Source: UBA525 sp964589765 (GTDB lineage: Archaea; Nanobdellota; Nanobdellia; Woesearchaeales; UBA525). Taken from it: a DNA stretch of 35,215 bases. The notes beneath the pieces were generated by a model that worked only from the letters and a program-made list of their open reading frames with translations, was not told where the DNA came from and searched no databases. Every line of letters begins with the position of its first letter. Positions within the stretch are counted from its first letter, which is position 1. The translations under genes were made by a program, and so were the position numbers. Positions 1 to 6,923 of the stretch are shown here, piece by piece. Location: positions 1 through 35,215 of the forward strand of contig CAZPUM010000012.1 of NCBI GenBank assembly GCA_964589765.1, read 5' to 3'.

Positions 1-1079
1 GGTGGAGGAGGAGGCGTAGTTCCAGGAACTCCAACACCCGATTGCCCCCATGCCCCTCGCTTGTTGTTATTGTTTACCGCGCGGACCCTAAACATCAAGG
101 GCTGATCAGTAGGAATATCATTGTAAATAGGCCATGTTCCTGCTTCAGCAAGAACCTGTGAAATTGGACTTTCCTTGTGCCACCTGGTTCCAACCTTGGC
201 GCCAAAAACGCCCCCAATAACAACGGTCCATTGTATCTCGTAGCGTTCAATGGATTCCTCGGATGGAAGTGTCTGCCAAGAGACTTTGACCCCTGCGCCT
301 TCCTTTACGAATTCAATATTTGTAACTATACTTGGAGTTTTGCCCCTAAGCCTGTTTTTGAAATTTTTCCAAGCTTCAGCATTGTCGCCCCATCTGTTGA
401 GCTTATCGGCGAGTGGCTCTCCGGAACCATCTCCTCCTGAAAACATCATCTGGAACACTTTGACAATTATGGCTATCGCCATGAATATGTAGACCCAACT
501 GTTAACGGCCTCGATAAACCACATACTCATCCCGCCGTAATGGCCGGTTACCCATCCAGTTAGTGTCGCGAGCATAAACCACGACCATGTAAATCCTAGG
601 ACTAACACTAACAGTTCTGCAACACGTCTTGCAGTTGTGGGTTCAGAGCCGTCTTTAGGTTTTGAGAATGCCCAGAGCAGGGCCGCGATAGCGGGTCCTA
701 GAGTGATTAAACTCCATAACACCTGGGTGTATCCGAACATGCTTGCCAGAATAACTCGGTTAGGCACTACAGCAACCGTTAGGATTGCGATACAAAGAGC
801 AACAATGTTGCCTGTTTTCTTATCTATCTTTGTTGAGCCGTCTTTGAAAATGGTTTTTCTGCCAGCCCAGTTAATTATCGCAAATATCAGAAAGAAAAAT
901 ACTGCTCTGGCGAAATTCGCAGCAACAAACTCGTTCTGTAGCGACGGCAGATAAAACAGGTCAGCTATGGTCGTTACGACCATATCCAAGGGTTGTATAC
1001 CTGTTCTTGGTGCGGCCAAGACTAAGTTGCTCGCTAACAGCGAGGCTATTGAAAACGTAAGTGCCTGCTTTCTAACCAT
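1..1079 (-). CDS. Multi-pass membrane protein with C-terminal fibronectin-III-like domain (3' end missing)
   Basis: I read an open frame from ATG at 1079 to the window edge, 359 codons without a stop. It begins with a signal-like segment (MVRKQALTFSIASLLASNLVLA), then at least four hydrophobic stretches around residues 60-70, 95-112, 118-135 and 150-175, and a further one near 190-205. After a polar linker comes a beta-rich stretch (about residues 245-350) with the pattern KVSW...YEIQW...FRVRAVN...GAWG, which is how fibronectin type III domains look. It then enters a Pro-run linker (TTPPPP) at the edge, so more domains probably follow. The upstream sequence AGGTGTGGTG can serve as a ribosome binding site. 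Function is unknown. A surface-anchored adhesion or envelope protein is an inference from the membrane segments plus the FN3-like tail. Confidence 0.7.
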   Translation of the reverse strand, partial: MVRKQALTFSIASLLASNLVLAAPRTGIQPLDMVVTTIADLFYLPSLQNEFVAANFARAVFFFLIFAIINWAGRKTIFKDGSTKIDKKTGNIVALCIAILTVAVVPNRVILASMFGYTQVLWSLITLGPAIAALLWAFSKPKDGSEPTTARRVAELLVLVLGFTWSWFMLATLTGWVTGHYGGMSMWFIEAVNSWVYIFMAIAIIVKVFQMMFSGGDGSGEPLADKLNRWGDNAEAWKNFKNRLRGKTPSIVTNIEFVKEGAGVKVSWQTLPSEESIERYEIQWTVVIGGVFGAKVGTRWHKESPISQVLAEAGTWPIYNDIPTDQPLMFRVRAVNNNNKRGAWGQSGVGVPGTTPPPP

Positions 1080-1355
1080 CACCACACCTACTTATGCACC
1101 CGACTATATGACTTTATAAACTTATCTTAGAAATATAGACGGAGAAATAGAGGGACAAAAAATCACACTAATGTTTATAAAGTAAAAATAGTCAAAACTA
1201 AAGATTATAAGAATTAATACTTTTTTATAAATACGAGCAATACTTATGATAAACAGAACATAATCATTATAATACTTTTATATTATGCTTAAATGTTTTA
1301 GATATATATCACCATAACTTAGATTAAATATTTTAAGCAAAAACAACAAAAATTA
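1080..1355. other. AT-rich intergenic stretch with repeats
   Basis: No gene is visible here. The stretch is strongly AT-rich and holds a reverse-complement copy of TTTAAGCATAA (1283-1293), a forward TTTAAGCA (1332-1339), TTATGATAA (1244-1252) and its complement TTATCATAA (1353-1361, running into the recombinase stop). These repeats recur on the other side of the recombinase gene. Confidence 0.6.
1286..1301 (-). repeat. 16-bp inverted repeat, left copy
   Basis: The plus strand reads TGCTTAAATGTTTTAG, the exact reverse complement of 2626-2641. The two copies bracket the recombinase gene, about 1.36 kb from outer edge to outer edge. The copy shares the TTTAAGCA core with the dif-like sites in this region. 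Confidence 0.7.
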
Positions 1356-1363
1356 TCATAAAA
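1332..1363 (+). repeat. Degenerate dif-like site at the 3' end of xer
   Basis: Two arms are seen, TTTAAGCAAAA (1332-1342) and TTATCATAAAA (1353-1363). They match the arms of the better site at 2757-2784 in 9 of 11 and 10 of 11 positions, but are separated by 10 bp rather than 6. The right arm overlaps the stop codon of the recombinase gene. A wide spacer would not fit a working Xer core site, so this may be a decayed or binding-only site. Confidence 0.35.
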
Positions 1364-2180
1364 AGTCAGCAGGACTTCTTACTTTTTTCTTCTCCTCGGA
1401 TGAAACATGGGTGTAGATCTCAGTTGTGGAAATGTTCGCGTGACCTAAAAGCTCCTGTATAACACGCAAGTCATTACCCGAGTCCCTCAGGTGAGTTGCA
1501 AAACTGTGCCTGAGTTTGTGAGGAGTAACATGTTTTCTAATACCCGCCCTTTTAGCTGCAGTAGAAATAATCTTCTGAGCATTTCTTGACGTCATAGAAC
1601 CGTTTTTACCAGGAAAAATATACCCTGAAGTAAATCCTTTTTTCCTGAAATATCTCTTCATATCAGATATCAAACCGTCTGCAAGAATCACCATTCTGTC
1701 CTTTCCCCCCTTACCTGAACGGACCCATGCATGCCTATCATTAAGCTCCAAGTCTTCTACCTTTAAGGAAAGCGCTTCACTGATACGAAGGCCTGAACCG
1801 TAAAGCAATTTAACCAATAACTTACTTTTCTCATGAGTACAGGCATCCAATAACAGTCGAATCTCATCTTTTGACAGAACAACAGGCAGTGAACGCTGTA
1901 GTTTCGGTGTTTTGATTTTAGCGAACCCCCTTTCTAACACTTCGTTATAATAGAACAGAATAGCAGACCGTGCTAGAGCAACCGACCTTTTGTTAAGCCC
2001 AACTGTAATCATATTAGATAAGAACTCTTTAACATCAGACTCATCAACATTCTCAGGAGTCTTTTTGACAAACTCCAAGAATTTCTTATTGTAGAAAGAA
2101 TAGGTTTTCAAAGTGTTTTTAGAAAAACCTCGAAGCACCAGCTCATTTTTCAAATCTTGCACGTTTTCACCTTGTCGCAT
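1356..2180 (-). CDS. xerA: Xer-type tyrosine recombinase
   Basis: This 274-aa protein has the full domain plan of an archaeal XerA: an N-terminal SAM-like core-binding domain (residues about 5-85) and a C-terminal catalytic domain. The catalytic set is complete: R132 in GSGLRISEAL, the lysine of SGKGGKDR (about 157-160), H221 and R224 in HKLRHSFATHL, H247 in LGHANIST and the nucleophile Y256 in EIYTHV. Known family members resolve chromosome dimers at a 28-bp dif site; some relatives are mobile-element integrases. A TATA-like AAATATAAAC at 2200-2209 lies about 24 nt from the ATG, suggesting a leaderless message. The gene stands alone in about 1.6 kb of AT-rich DNA with several dif-like repeats. 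A second Xer paralogue sits at the right window edge, so which one is the housekeeping enzyme cannot be decided here. Confidence 0.93.
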   Translation of the reverse strand: MRQGENVQDLKNELVLRGFSKNTLKTYSFYNKKFLEFVKKTPENVDESDVKEFLSNMITVGLNKRSVALARSAILFYYNEVLERGFAKIKTPKLQRSLPVVLSKDEIRLLLDACTHEKSKLLVKLLYGSGLRISEALSLKVEDLELNDRHAWVRSGKGGKDRMVILADGLISDMKRYFRKKGFTSGYIFPGKNGSMTSRNAQKIISTAAKRAGIRKHVTPHKLRHSFATHLRDSGNDLRVIQELLGHANISTTEIYTHVSSEEKKKVRSPADFL

Positions 2181-2199
2181 TACATGAAAAGAAACACCA

Positions 2200-2209
2200 G
2201 TTTATATTT
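2200..2209 (-). promoter_or_regulatory. TATA box of xer
   Basis: The minus strand reads AAATATAAAC, centred about 24 nt upstream of the ATG at 2180. It directly abuts the dif-like sequence at 2210-2237, where the TFB recognition element would lie, so a recombinase bound there could block its own promoter (inference). Confidence 0.5.
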
Positions 2210-2237
2210 TGTTCGTTTAATACACATTATGCGCACC
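2210..2237 (-). promoter_or_regulatory. dif-like site upstream of xer
   Basis: On the minus strand the left arm is GGTGCGCATAA and the spacer TGTGTA. The E. coli dif site as I remember it has left arm GGTGCGCATAA and spacer TGTATA, so the first 14 bases are identical. The right arm TTAAACGAACA is poorly conserved (about 5 of 11). It begins 30 nt upstream of the start codon and abuts the TATA box. It may be a recombinase binding half-site or operator. Confidence 0.45.
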
Positions 2238-2625
2238 TTTATTTATAAATAAGCCATTTTACCTAAAATTTGCATTAAAAACCCTGGCCCAAAGATGTGA
2301 AATTACAAGAAACCATGCTTGGCAACCACCAAAAAATAACAGATCAGATACCAAAAACAAGACAGACCACCTTAACAGCAAATTTAGGCAGAGTTCAGTT
2401 TTTTGGAAAAATGAATAGTTGCCACCATGAGCCATCTTGCGCAACAAGTACCATTTCACCCATTAATCTATGATTGGCCGAATTAAGATAGAAGACTCAT
2501 TGGCCCCCCACAAACACAAAATATGAAACTCCGGAAACCAAGGAATTGTTACAAAAGTACCTTTCAAACTTAAAACACTCAATTTCAATACTTTGAGCCC
2601 CCCCAAAACAAACAAAAAACAGTTT

Positions 2626-2641
2626 CTAAAACATTTAAGCA
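2626..2641 (+). repeat. 16-bp inverted repeat, right copy
   Basis: CTAAAACATTTAAGCA is the exact complement-strand match of 1286-1301. Another TTTAAGCA follows at 2667-2674. Confidence 0.7.
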
Positions 2642-2756
2642 GAGACAAAATAATTGTATAAACTTTTTTAAGCACAAATAACAAACAGTACAAAAAACAT
2701 TTAGAAATATTTGTCATCTTTACTTATAATATACCAACAATATTCTTACTATAACT

Positions 2757-2784
2757 TTTAAGCATAAATTATATTATCATAAAT
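2757..2784 (+). repeat. Candidate dif site (28 bp)
   Basis: Left arm TTTAAGCATAA (2757-2767), 6-bp spacer ATTATA, right arm TTATCATAAAT (2774-2784). Against the E. coli dif site recalled from memory I count 20 of 28 identical positions, including GCATAA at the inner end of the left arm, TATA in the spacer, TTAT at the inner end of the right arm and TAAAT at its outer end. The inner ends ATAA and TTAT are inverted, as expected for two recombinase monomers. The region is AT-rich, so some agreement is by chance. Confidence 0.45.
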
Positions 2785-2841
2785 AATATATTTGTTAAAA
2801 ACACAAGCAAAAACAATAACTAATAACTTTATTATCAACAA

Positions 2842-3276
2842 CTAATCTTTGTTTTTGCTAATATGTTCATCAACCAATGAATAGTATGTAATTTCACCCA
2901 CAGAAGATGCTTCTATAGGAACCCCTTTCTGCGACATAACAAAGATTGTTTGAGCGGCCAAATCAGATGTCAAGCCAACAAGCTTCCCGACCTGGATAGA
3001 AGTCACAGGCCCCGCAGAGTTTCTAAGAGCCTGAAGAACACCACGCTCCTTCTGAGTCAGTTTCACCTGACGAGTCTCCCTGGAAGACTGAGTCACAGAG
3101 TTCTGTGAAAGAATCAACGCCTGCAAAGCATCAACCCTCTCGACAAGCTTTTCAAGGCGGGCATCAATCTCACAAACGTGTTCGTAGACGGCAGATAATT
3201 CACCAGTGTTCTGGTTTAAAGCATCAAGATGCTCATCCAACTCCTCCCTTATCGACGAAAGATCCTCTCCCTCCAT
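2842..3276 (-). CDS. Coiled-coil protein with C-terminal winged-helix domain
   Basis: I chose ATG 3276 (MEGEDLSSIREELDEHLD), giving 144 aa. A longer frame upstream would run through the promoter and into the divergent methyltransferase gene. Residues about 5-60 form a heptad-like acidic coiled coil (LDEHLDALNQN...LEKLVERVDALQALI). Residues about 75-140 look like a winged helix-turn-helix (LTQKERGVLQALRN...VTSIQVGKLVGLTSDLAAQTIFVMSQKG...YYSL). It resembles small archaeal DNA-binding regulators that dimerise through a coiled coil, but I do not recognise a named family. A TATA-like CATTTATAC lies about 35 nt upstream. It is divergent from the methyltransferase and could regulate that promoter. 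Confidence 0.6.
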   Translation of the reverse strand: MEGEDLSSIREELDEHLDALNQNTGELSAVYEHVCEIDARLEKLVERVDALQALILSQNSVTQSSRETRQVKLTQKERGVLQALRNSAGPVTSIQVGKLVGLTSDLAAQTIFVMSQKGVPIEASSVGEITYYSLVDEHISKNKD

Positions 3277-3303
3277 AATAACCCCATAATTCGCGAAAAC
3301 GAC

Positions 3304-3349
3304 CCTGTATAAATGGTTTTTCTCGAGATTAGGGTATACCTTTAAAAGC
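3304..3349. promoter_or_regulatory. Divergent promoter pair
   Basis: Two TATA-like boxes lie back to back: CATTTATAC on the minus strand (about 3306-3314) for the winged-helix gene and CTTTAAAAG on the plus strand (3340-3348) for the methyltransferase, about 30 nt before its ATG at 3374. Confidence 0.5.
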
Positions 3350-3373
3350 TGAGTTTGACCACTCTCAATATAA

Positions 3374-3997
3374 ATGGTAGAAAGTAAGCAGCAACTGGCC
3401 ATTTTCCTCAGTAAACTCAAAGTGTTTGATCAACCCGATCCGACGCTAGAACAGTATCCTACTGACTCTGAAGTAGCAGCAAGTTTGCTCTGGGACGCAT
3501 TCATGGAAGGAGAGATAGAGGGACACAGCGTAACAGACCTCGGTTGCGGAACAGGAATTCTTGGAATTGGCGCTTTAGCTTTAGGGGCCTCTGACGTGTT
3601 TTTCGTAGAAATTGACCCTAAAGTGTTCCCTGCCCTAATGGAAAACCTACATCTATTGGAAAAACTAATGGACAAAAAATACGGGAATTACAGAATAATC
3701 CAGGGTAATGTAGACGCATATGACCACCCATCAGATGTAGTTATTCAGAACCCACCGTTCGGCGTTCAAAAACAACACGCGGACCTGAAATTTTTGAAAC
3801 AGGCCATCAAGATAGCCCCCGTTGTATACAGTCTTCACAAGACCAGCACAGTGGATTATTTGAAAAAAATCGCGGAAGACAGCAGGGGGAAAGTCACAAA
3901 AATTTATGACTATAATTTCCCACTTAAAAGAACAATGGACCACCACGAAAAAAAGATTGAAAGAATTCAAGTTTCGGCCCTGAAGATTGAGTCGTAA
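3374..3997 (+). CDS. METTL5-like N6-adenine RNA methyltransferase
   Basis: This 207-aa class I SAM-dependent methyltransferase starts KQQLAIFLSKLKVFDQPDPTLEQYPT, the N-terminal signature of the archaeal/eukaryotic METTL5 family. SAM motif I is DLGCGTG (residues 55-61), followed by an acidic residue at VEIDP (78-82). The catalytic NPPF (126-129) is the N6-adenine motif. The length is typical. The human member makes m6A in 18S rRNA in complex with TRMT112; an archaeal homologue acting on 16S rRNA is the likely role by inference. No TRMT112-like gene is in the window. A TATA box at 3340-3348 allows a nearly leaderless message. VKOR follows 31 nt downstream on the same strand. Confidence 0.85.
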   Translation: MVESKQQLAIFLSKLKVFDQPDPTLEQYPTDSEVAASLLWDAFMEGEIEGHSVTDLGCGTGILGIGALALGASDVFFVEIDPKVFPALMENLHLLEKLMDKKYGNYRIIQGNVDAYDHPSDVVIQNPPFGVQKQHADLKFLKQAIKIAPVVYSLHKTSTVDYLKKIAEDSRGKVTKIYDYNFPLKRTMDHHEKKIERIQVSALKIES

Positions 3998-4028
3998 AAC
4001 TCAAATAGTTCTTTGACAAAACTTAATC

Positions 4029-4397
4029 ATGATAAACGTTTTTATTCTTTGTTTCACAGGTCTGCTGTTATCGCTTTATGCTCTATACATCGATAAAAAA
4101 AGACCTGAAACCCCCTTATGCGATATATCAAGAAATATCAGCTGTTCCAAAGCAATTAACAGCAAATACGGAAAATTACTAGGGTTTCCGAATAGCATCA
4201 TGGGATTAATATTCTACCCCTCATTCATGTTATCAGCCCATCTACAGGTAACACAAATATTACAACTAATAGGTGCACTAGGATTTATTGCCACAGTTGT
4301 ATTAGCATATTTTTCGTACATAAAAATGAAAAACTTTTGTTTGATATGTACCGCGACATACATCATAAACGTGATTTTGTTCCTTATTGTTGCGTAA
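4029..4397 (+). CDS. Vitamin K epoxide reductase (VKOR) family membrane protein
   Basis: This 122-aa protein is a bare VKOR domain: four predicted membrane helices (about residues 2-20, 54-72, 76-95 and 104-121), the loop cysteine pair C31 and C39 in LCDISRNISC, the conserved SKYG...GFPNS stretch after it, and the active-site CxxC (C104, C107) in NFCLIC. Known relatives reoxidise DsbA-like thioredoxins, using quinone, to drive disulfide formation outside the membrane. No fused or neighbouring thioredoxin domain is seen. The presence of a 1048-aa Cys-rich secreted protein at 18263-21409 gives an obvious possible substrate class (inference). A T-rich terminator follows. Confidence 0.88.
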   Translation: MINVFILCFTGLLLSLYALYIDKKRPETPLCDISRNISCSKAINSKYGKLLGFPNSIMGLIFYPSFMLSAHLQVTQILQLIGALGFIATVVLAYFSYIKMKNFCLICTATYIINVILFLIVA

Positions 4398-4410
4398 TTA
4401 CGAAATAAAA

Positions 4411-4433
4411 GGAAAATTTTCCGGGTTTTTTTT
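4411..4433 (+). terminator. Palindrome plus T-run after the VKOR gene
   Basis: GGAAAATTTTCC (4411-4422) is a perfect palindrome followed by GGG and eight T. Archaeal termination mainly needs the T-run; the palindrome may be incidental. Confidence 0.45.
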
Positions 4434-4469
4434 AGCAACCTATCTATCATTTTCAAACAAAGAAAAAGC

Positions 4470-5114
4470 ATGGAAGCAAAAACTGAAGAGATAATACACG
4501 GTGTTGTAGATGTGGTTGCTGCACACAATCTTCTGCAGTACGTTACAGGACCAAGCAACGATGAAGCGCTTAGAATGGTTGCAGGAGGAACATTAACCGC
4601 ACTAGGTTATGCCTACGGACCAGAGTTAAGAGATAGATTTCGCAAACTTAAAGGAGAACCAATGACTGAACAGATGCGAAAACAGATAATATACTCCGCA
4701 GGGGGCGCTCTTCTAGGGGGAATCATCGCATATGTTGCAAGCCCCGATATTTTTGAAAGAAGAGAAGGTACAAACTTTGTCAATCTCCCCAAACCAAACA
4801 TCCGTGAACAACCAAGTGGCCTTCTGACAATAGGAAGCGCGGCCTGGATAGGTTACTCATTATTAATGCGAAGTAACGACCCCGAATGGAAAGAGAGACA
4901 GTACTGGGGACTCGGTGCAGGTTCTATAGGGTACATGACAGGTCCAACGATACTGAGTAAAATCAAAGATTTAGCAATACCTACTCACATAAGAGATGAC
5001 GCACTGGAAAGATTCTCAAGGGGCGCGGCCGCATTGGGAATGATTGGAGGAGCAGGCATTGGACACATTCTTGCCAAAGGTGATTCTGATGAGCATACAA
5101 GACAGTTGGAGTAA
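4470..5114 (+). CDS. Unknown multi-pass membrane protein
   Basis: The 214-aa product has four or five Gly/Ala-rich hydrophobic stretches, around residues 37-50, 72-90, 116-132, 145-158 and 183-202, alternating with charged loops (for example PELRDRFRKLKGEP and DPEWKERQYWG). Small-residue-rich helices such as SAGGALLGGIIAY and GMIGGAGIGHIL suggest tightly packed membrane helices. There is no recognisable family. The next gene overlaps its 3' end by 26 nt and a coiled-coil/LysM-like gene overlaps that one, so the three are probably co-translated and may work together in the envelope (inference). Confidence 0.6.
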   Translation: MEAKTEEIIHGVVDVVAAHNLLQYVTGPSNDEALRMVAGGTLTALGYAYGPELRDRFRKLKGEPMTEQMRKQIIYSAGGALLGGIIAYVASPDIFERREGTNFVNLPKPNIREQPSGLLTIGSAAWIGYSLLMRSNDPEWKERQYWGLGAGSIGYMTGPTILSKIKDLAIPTHIRDDALERFSRGAAALGMIGGAGIGHILAKGDSDEHTRQLE

Positions 5115-5394
5115 ATACAGAGATGTTCTGTTTAGAGCAGACACTATTTACACAAAACTAAAACAGAGTTACAGAGAGCCCCCATTACACTTGGTTGCGC
5201 TACCAATCGCATACAGGTTTGTTTCAGAAAAACAACTCCCAATACCCAAGGAAGCAATGATACTGACAGGCCAGTTTCTAAGGCAAAGGTATCCTGAACT
5301 TCATGATGAGTTCACCACAAGAAACCATGAAAAGATGCTAAAGGAAGTCAGAGAAGTTATGATGGATTTTATGGAGCATAAAGATGAAAAGTAA
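5089..5394 (+). CDS. Small helical protein of unknown function
   Basis: I chose ATG 5089 (MSIQDSWSKYRD) because AAAGGTGA lies 7 nt upstream; a longer TTG start at 5044 is possible. The 101-aa product is mostly helical and soluble, with many charged residues and a C-terminus KEVREVMMDFMEHKDEK. No family is recognised. Its start lies inside the end of the upstream membrane-protein gene and its end overlaps the next gene by 11 nt, a sign of translational coupling. Confidence 0.6.
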   Translation: MSIQDSWSKYRDVLFRADTIYTKLKQSYREPPLHLVALPIAYRFVSEKQLPIPKEAMILTGQFLRQRYPELHDEFTTRNHEKMLKEVREVMMDFMEHKDEK

Positions 5395-6199
5395 AAAGAT
5401 TATTGGACTATCTGTTATAGGCGCAGTAACCTCCCCTATATGGTACCCTCTATCTCTTTTAGGATATCTAGCAGGATATTCAATGGTAAAAACAGCACAG
5501 TTCGTAGTAAATAATCCAAAAACAACTATCGGAGGTATTGCAATAACAGCAGGTTTGATGTATGGCTGTAATCAAATTAATCAATATCAAGTTGTTGAGA
5601 CACTCACAAAAAACACAACTGAGATTACAGAAAAAATAAAGGATAACAACAGGAAAGAGAGACAGATAAATGAACTGGAAGATAGGATTATTGAGCTAGA
5701 ATCTCTTCCCAAAGAGCCATACAAAGAGTACGCACAACAACTCGAGTCAAAACTCACAAAAACTGAAGCAGCACTTGATTTTGAAAAAAGAAAATCCGAC
5801 CTGCTTCAGCATGAACTTATAAGAAACACCGCGCCAGAAACTAAAATTGATTATTTAACCTATTTTGTTGACGAAGAAAAAAGCTGGCGCGAAATATCTG
5901 TAAGACTTACAGGAACTCCGGATTACTCCAACCACCTGCAAAATCTCAATTCAAACGTGGACATTCTACCTGGAAGGGCCATAAAAATTGAGGAGGAACT
6001 GTGTAAAAGAAAGGTTGAAGGTTTGTTCCAGGAGGTACCAGAAATTAAGGCTGTGATACTCCCAAAAGAAGTAAGCACACAAGAGTATTTCGGGAATTAC
6101 AGCGAAGAGGTTTTACAGTTAAACAATATTTTGGGGCTTGATTATGCCACTGATGAAAACCGCGATAGAGTAGTTTGGTACCAACCATCAAACTTATAA
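5384..6199 (+). CDS. Membrane-anchored coiled-coil protein with LysM-like domain
   Basis: Of 271 aa, residues 1-62 hold two hydrophobic segments (IIGLSVIGAVTSPIWYPLSLLGYLAGY and TTIGGIAITAGLMYG). Residues about 70-150 are a long charged coiled coil. Residues about 158-207 read YFVDEEKSWREISVRLTG, then a pair of helices, then NVDILPGRAIKIEEEL, which follows the LysM pattern (Y-V-x-x-G/E-D/K-x-W-x-I, then N, then PG-x-x-I-x-I). A shorter C-terminal part is not recognised. LysM usually binds N-acetylglucosamine polymers; in an archaeon the ligand is unknown. GGAG eight nt before the ATG supports the start. The LysM call rests on my reading of the pattern only. Confidence 0.55.
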   Translation: MKSKKIIGLSVIGAVTSPIWYPLSLLGYLAGYSMVKTAQFVVNNPKTTIGGIAITAGLMYGCNQINQYQVVETLTKNTTEITEKIKDNNRKERQINELEDRIIELESLPKEPYKEYAQQLESKLTKTEAALDFEKRKSDLLQHELIRNTAPETKIDYLTYFVDEEKSWREISVRLTGTPDYSNHLQNLNSNVDILPGRAIKIEEELCKRKVEGLFQEVPEIKAVILPKEVSTQEYFGNYSEEVLQLNNILGLDYATDENRDRVVWYQPSNL

Positions 6200-6218
6200 C
6201 TTGGTTGTTTCGCGCACC

Positions 6219-6923
6219 ATGTATATGGGCGAGTTGCGTATAGAGTGCAAAAATTGTGTTGCGGAATGCTGTAAACACATAGCAATTCAGATTGACGCTC
6301 CTGAAGAGTTAGAGGATTTTCAGCAGATTGCCGATTTCCTCAATCACGAAAACGTTTCGGTTTATCAAGATGTAGAAGGAGATTGGATTGTAGATTTTAA
6401 GTCTCGTTGTAAAAATCTAAACGGCCCAAAATGTGAAATTTGGGGAACAGAACAGTATCCCTTAACATGTAGAGAGTATGATGTCAAAACCTGTGTTATG
6501 AACGAACCTGGCGAGTATTGGAAAATACTTTTTGACACGCCTGAACAGGTGGCTGATTACTGTGAAAAAAAAGCTTTGGGAATGATACAAACAAGAAAAC
6601 CAAGGAACTGTAGAGAAGAGTGTTGTAATCACATTAATGTGCCCATTGATGAACCTGAAGACACAAGAGATATTGATGACATAAAATGGTACCTCTGGCA
6701 CAATGATGTTGTAGTAATGATGGACGAAGATGGGGATTGGTTTGTAGAACTCAAAGCAAAAAGAAATTTCAGATGTACTAAGTGCGATATCCAAAACTGT
6801 AGAGATGACGATTACGAGTATCCCGTTGTTTTTTTCGAACCTTCTGATGTAGAAAAGTATGCTAAAGATAAAGGCATAGAATTACCTAGAATTAAGAAAA
6901 AAATGAAGCTTGACAGTCACTAA
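6219..6923 (+). CDS. Duplicated YkgJ-like Fe/Zn-chelating cysteine protein
   Basis: I chose ATG 6219; a TTG at 6201 and an ATG at 6225 are alternatives. The 234-aa protein has two copies of the same module. Copy 1 has CKNCVAECCKHIAIQID, a WIVDF strand, C...KCEIW and the YPLTCREY motif followed by TC. Copy 2 has CREECCNHINVPID, a matching WFVEL strand and CTKCDIQNC, but lacks the CREY part. This is the layout of the YkgJ / UPF0153 metal-chelating family, whose molecular role is not established. Copy 2 may be structural only. The ORF ends in a 4-nt shared-stop overlap with the convergent gene. Confidence 0.65.
   Translation: MYMGELRIECKNCVAECCKHIAIQIDAPEELEDFQQIADFLNHENVSVYQDVEGDWIVDFKSRCKNLNGPKCEIWGTEQYPLTCREYDVKTCVMNEPGEYWKILFDTPEQVADYCEKKALGMIQTRKPRNCREECCNHINVPIDEPEDTRDIDDIKWYLWHNDVVVMMDEDGDWFVELKAKRNFRCTKCDIQNCRDDDYEYPVVFFEPSDVEKYAKDKGIELPRIKKKMKLDSH

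Larger units (their letters stand above)
2181..2841. other. Long AT-rich non-coding region upstream of xer
   Basis: About 660 bp hold no convincing gene; open frames at 2259-2459 and 2463-2717 lack start signals and have low-complexity composition. The region carries a TATA box for xer, two dif-like sites (2210-2237 and 2757-2784), extra TTTAAGCA copies (2634-2641 and 2667-2674) and a C-run in an otherwise AT-rich setting (2598-2604). Confidence 0.6.

Noticed and set aside
2259..2717. Two minus-strand open frames (66 and 84 aa) upstream of xer
   Set aside because: No start signals, biased Phe/Leu/Cys composition from AT-rich DNA, and the region carries repeats and promoter elements instead.
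1240..2830. Archaeal replication origin (ORB-type)
   Set aside because: No cdc6/orc1 gene nearby and no ORB sequence seen; the repeats fit a Xer site better.
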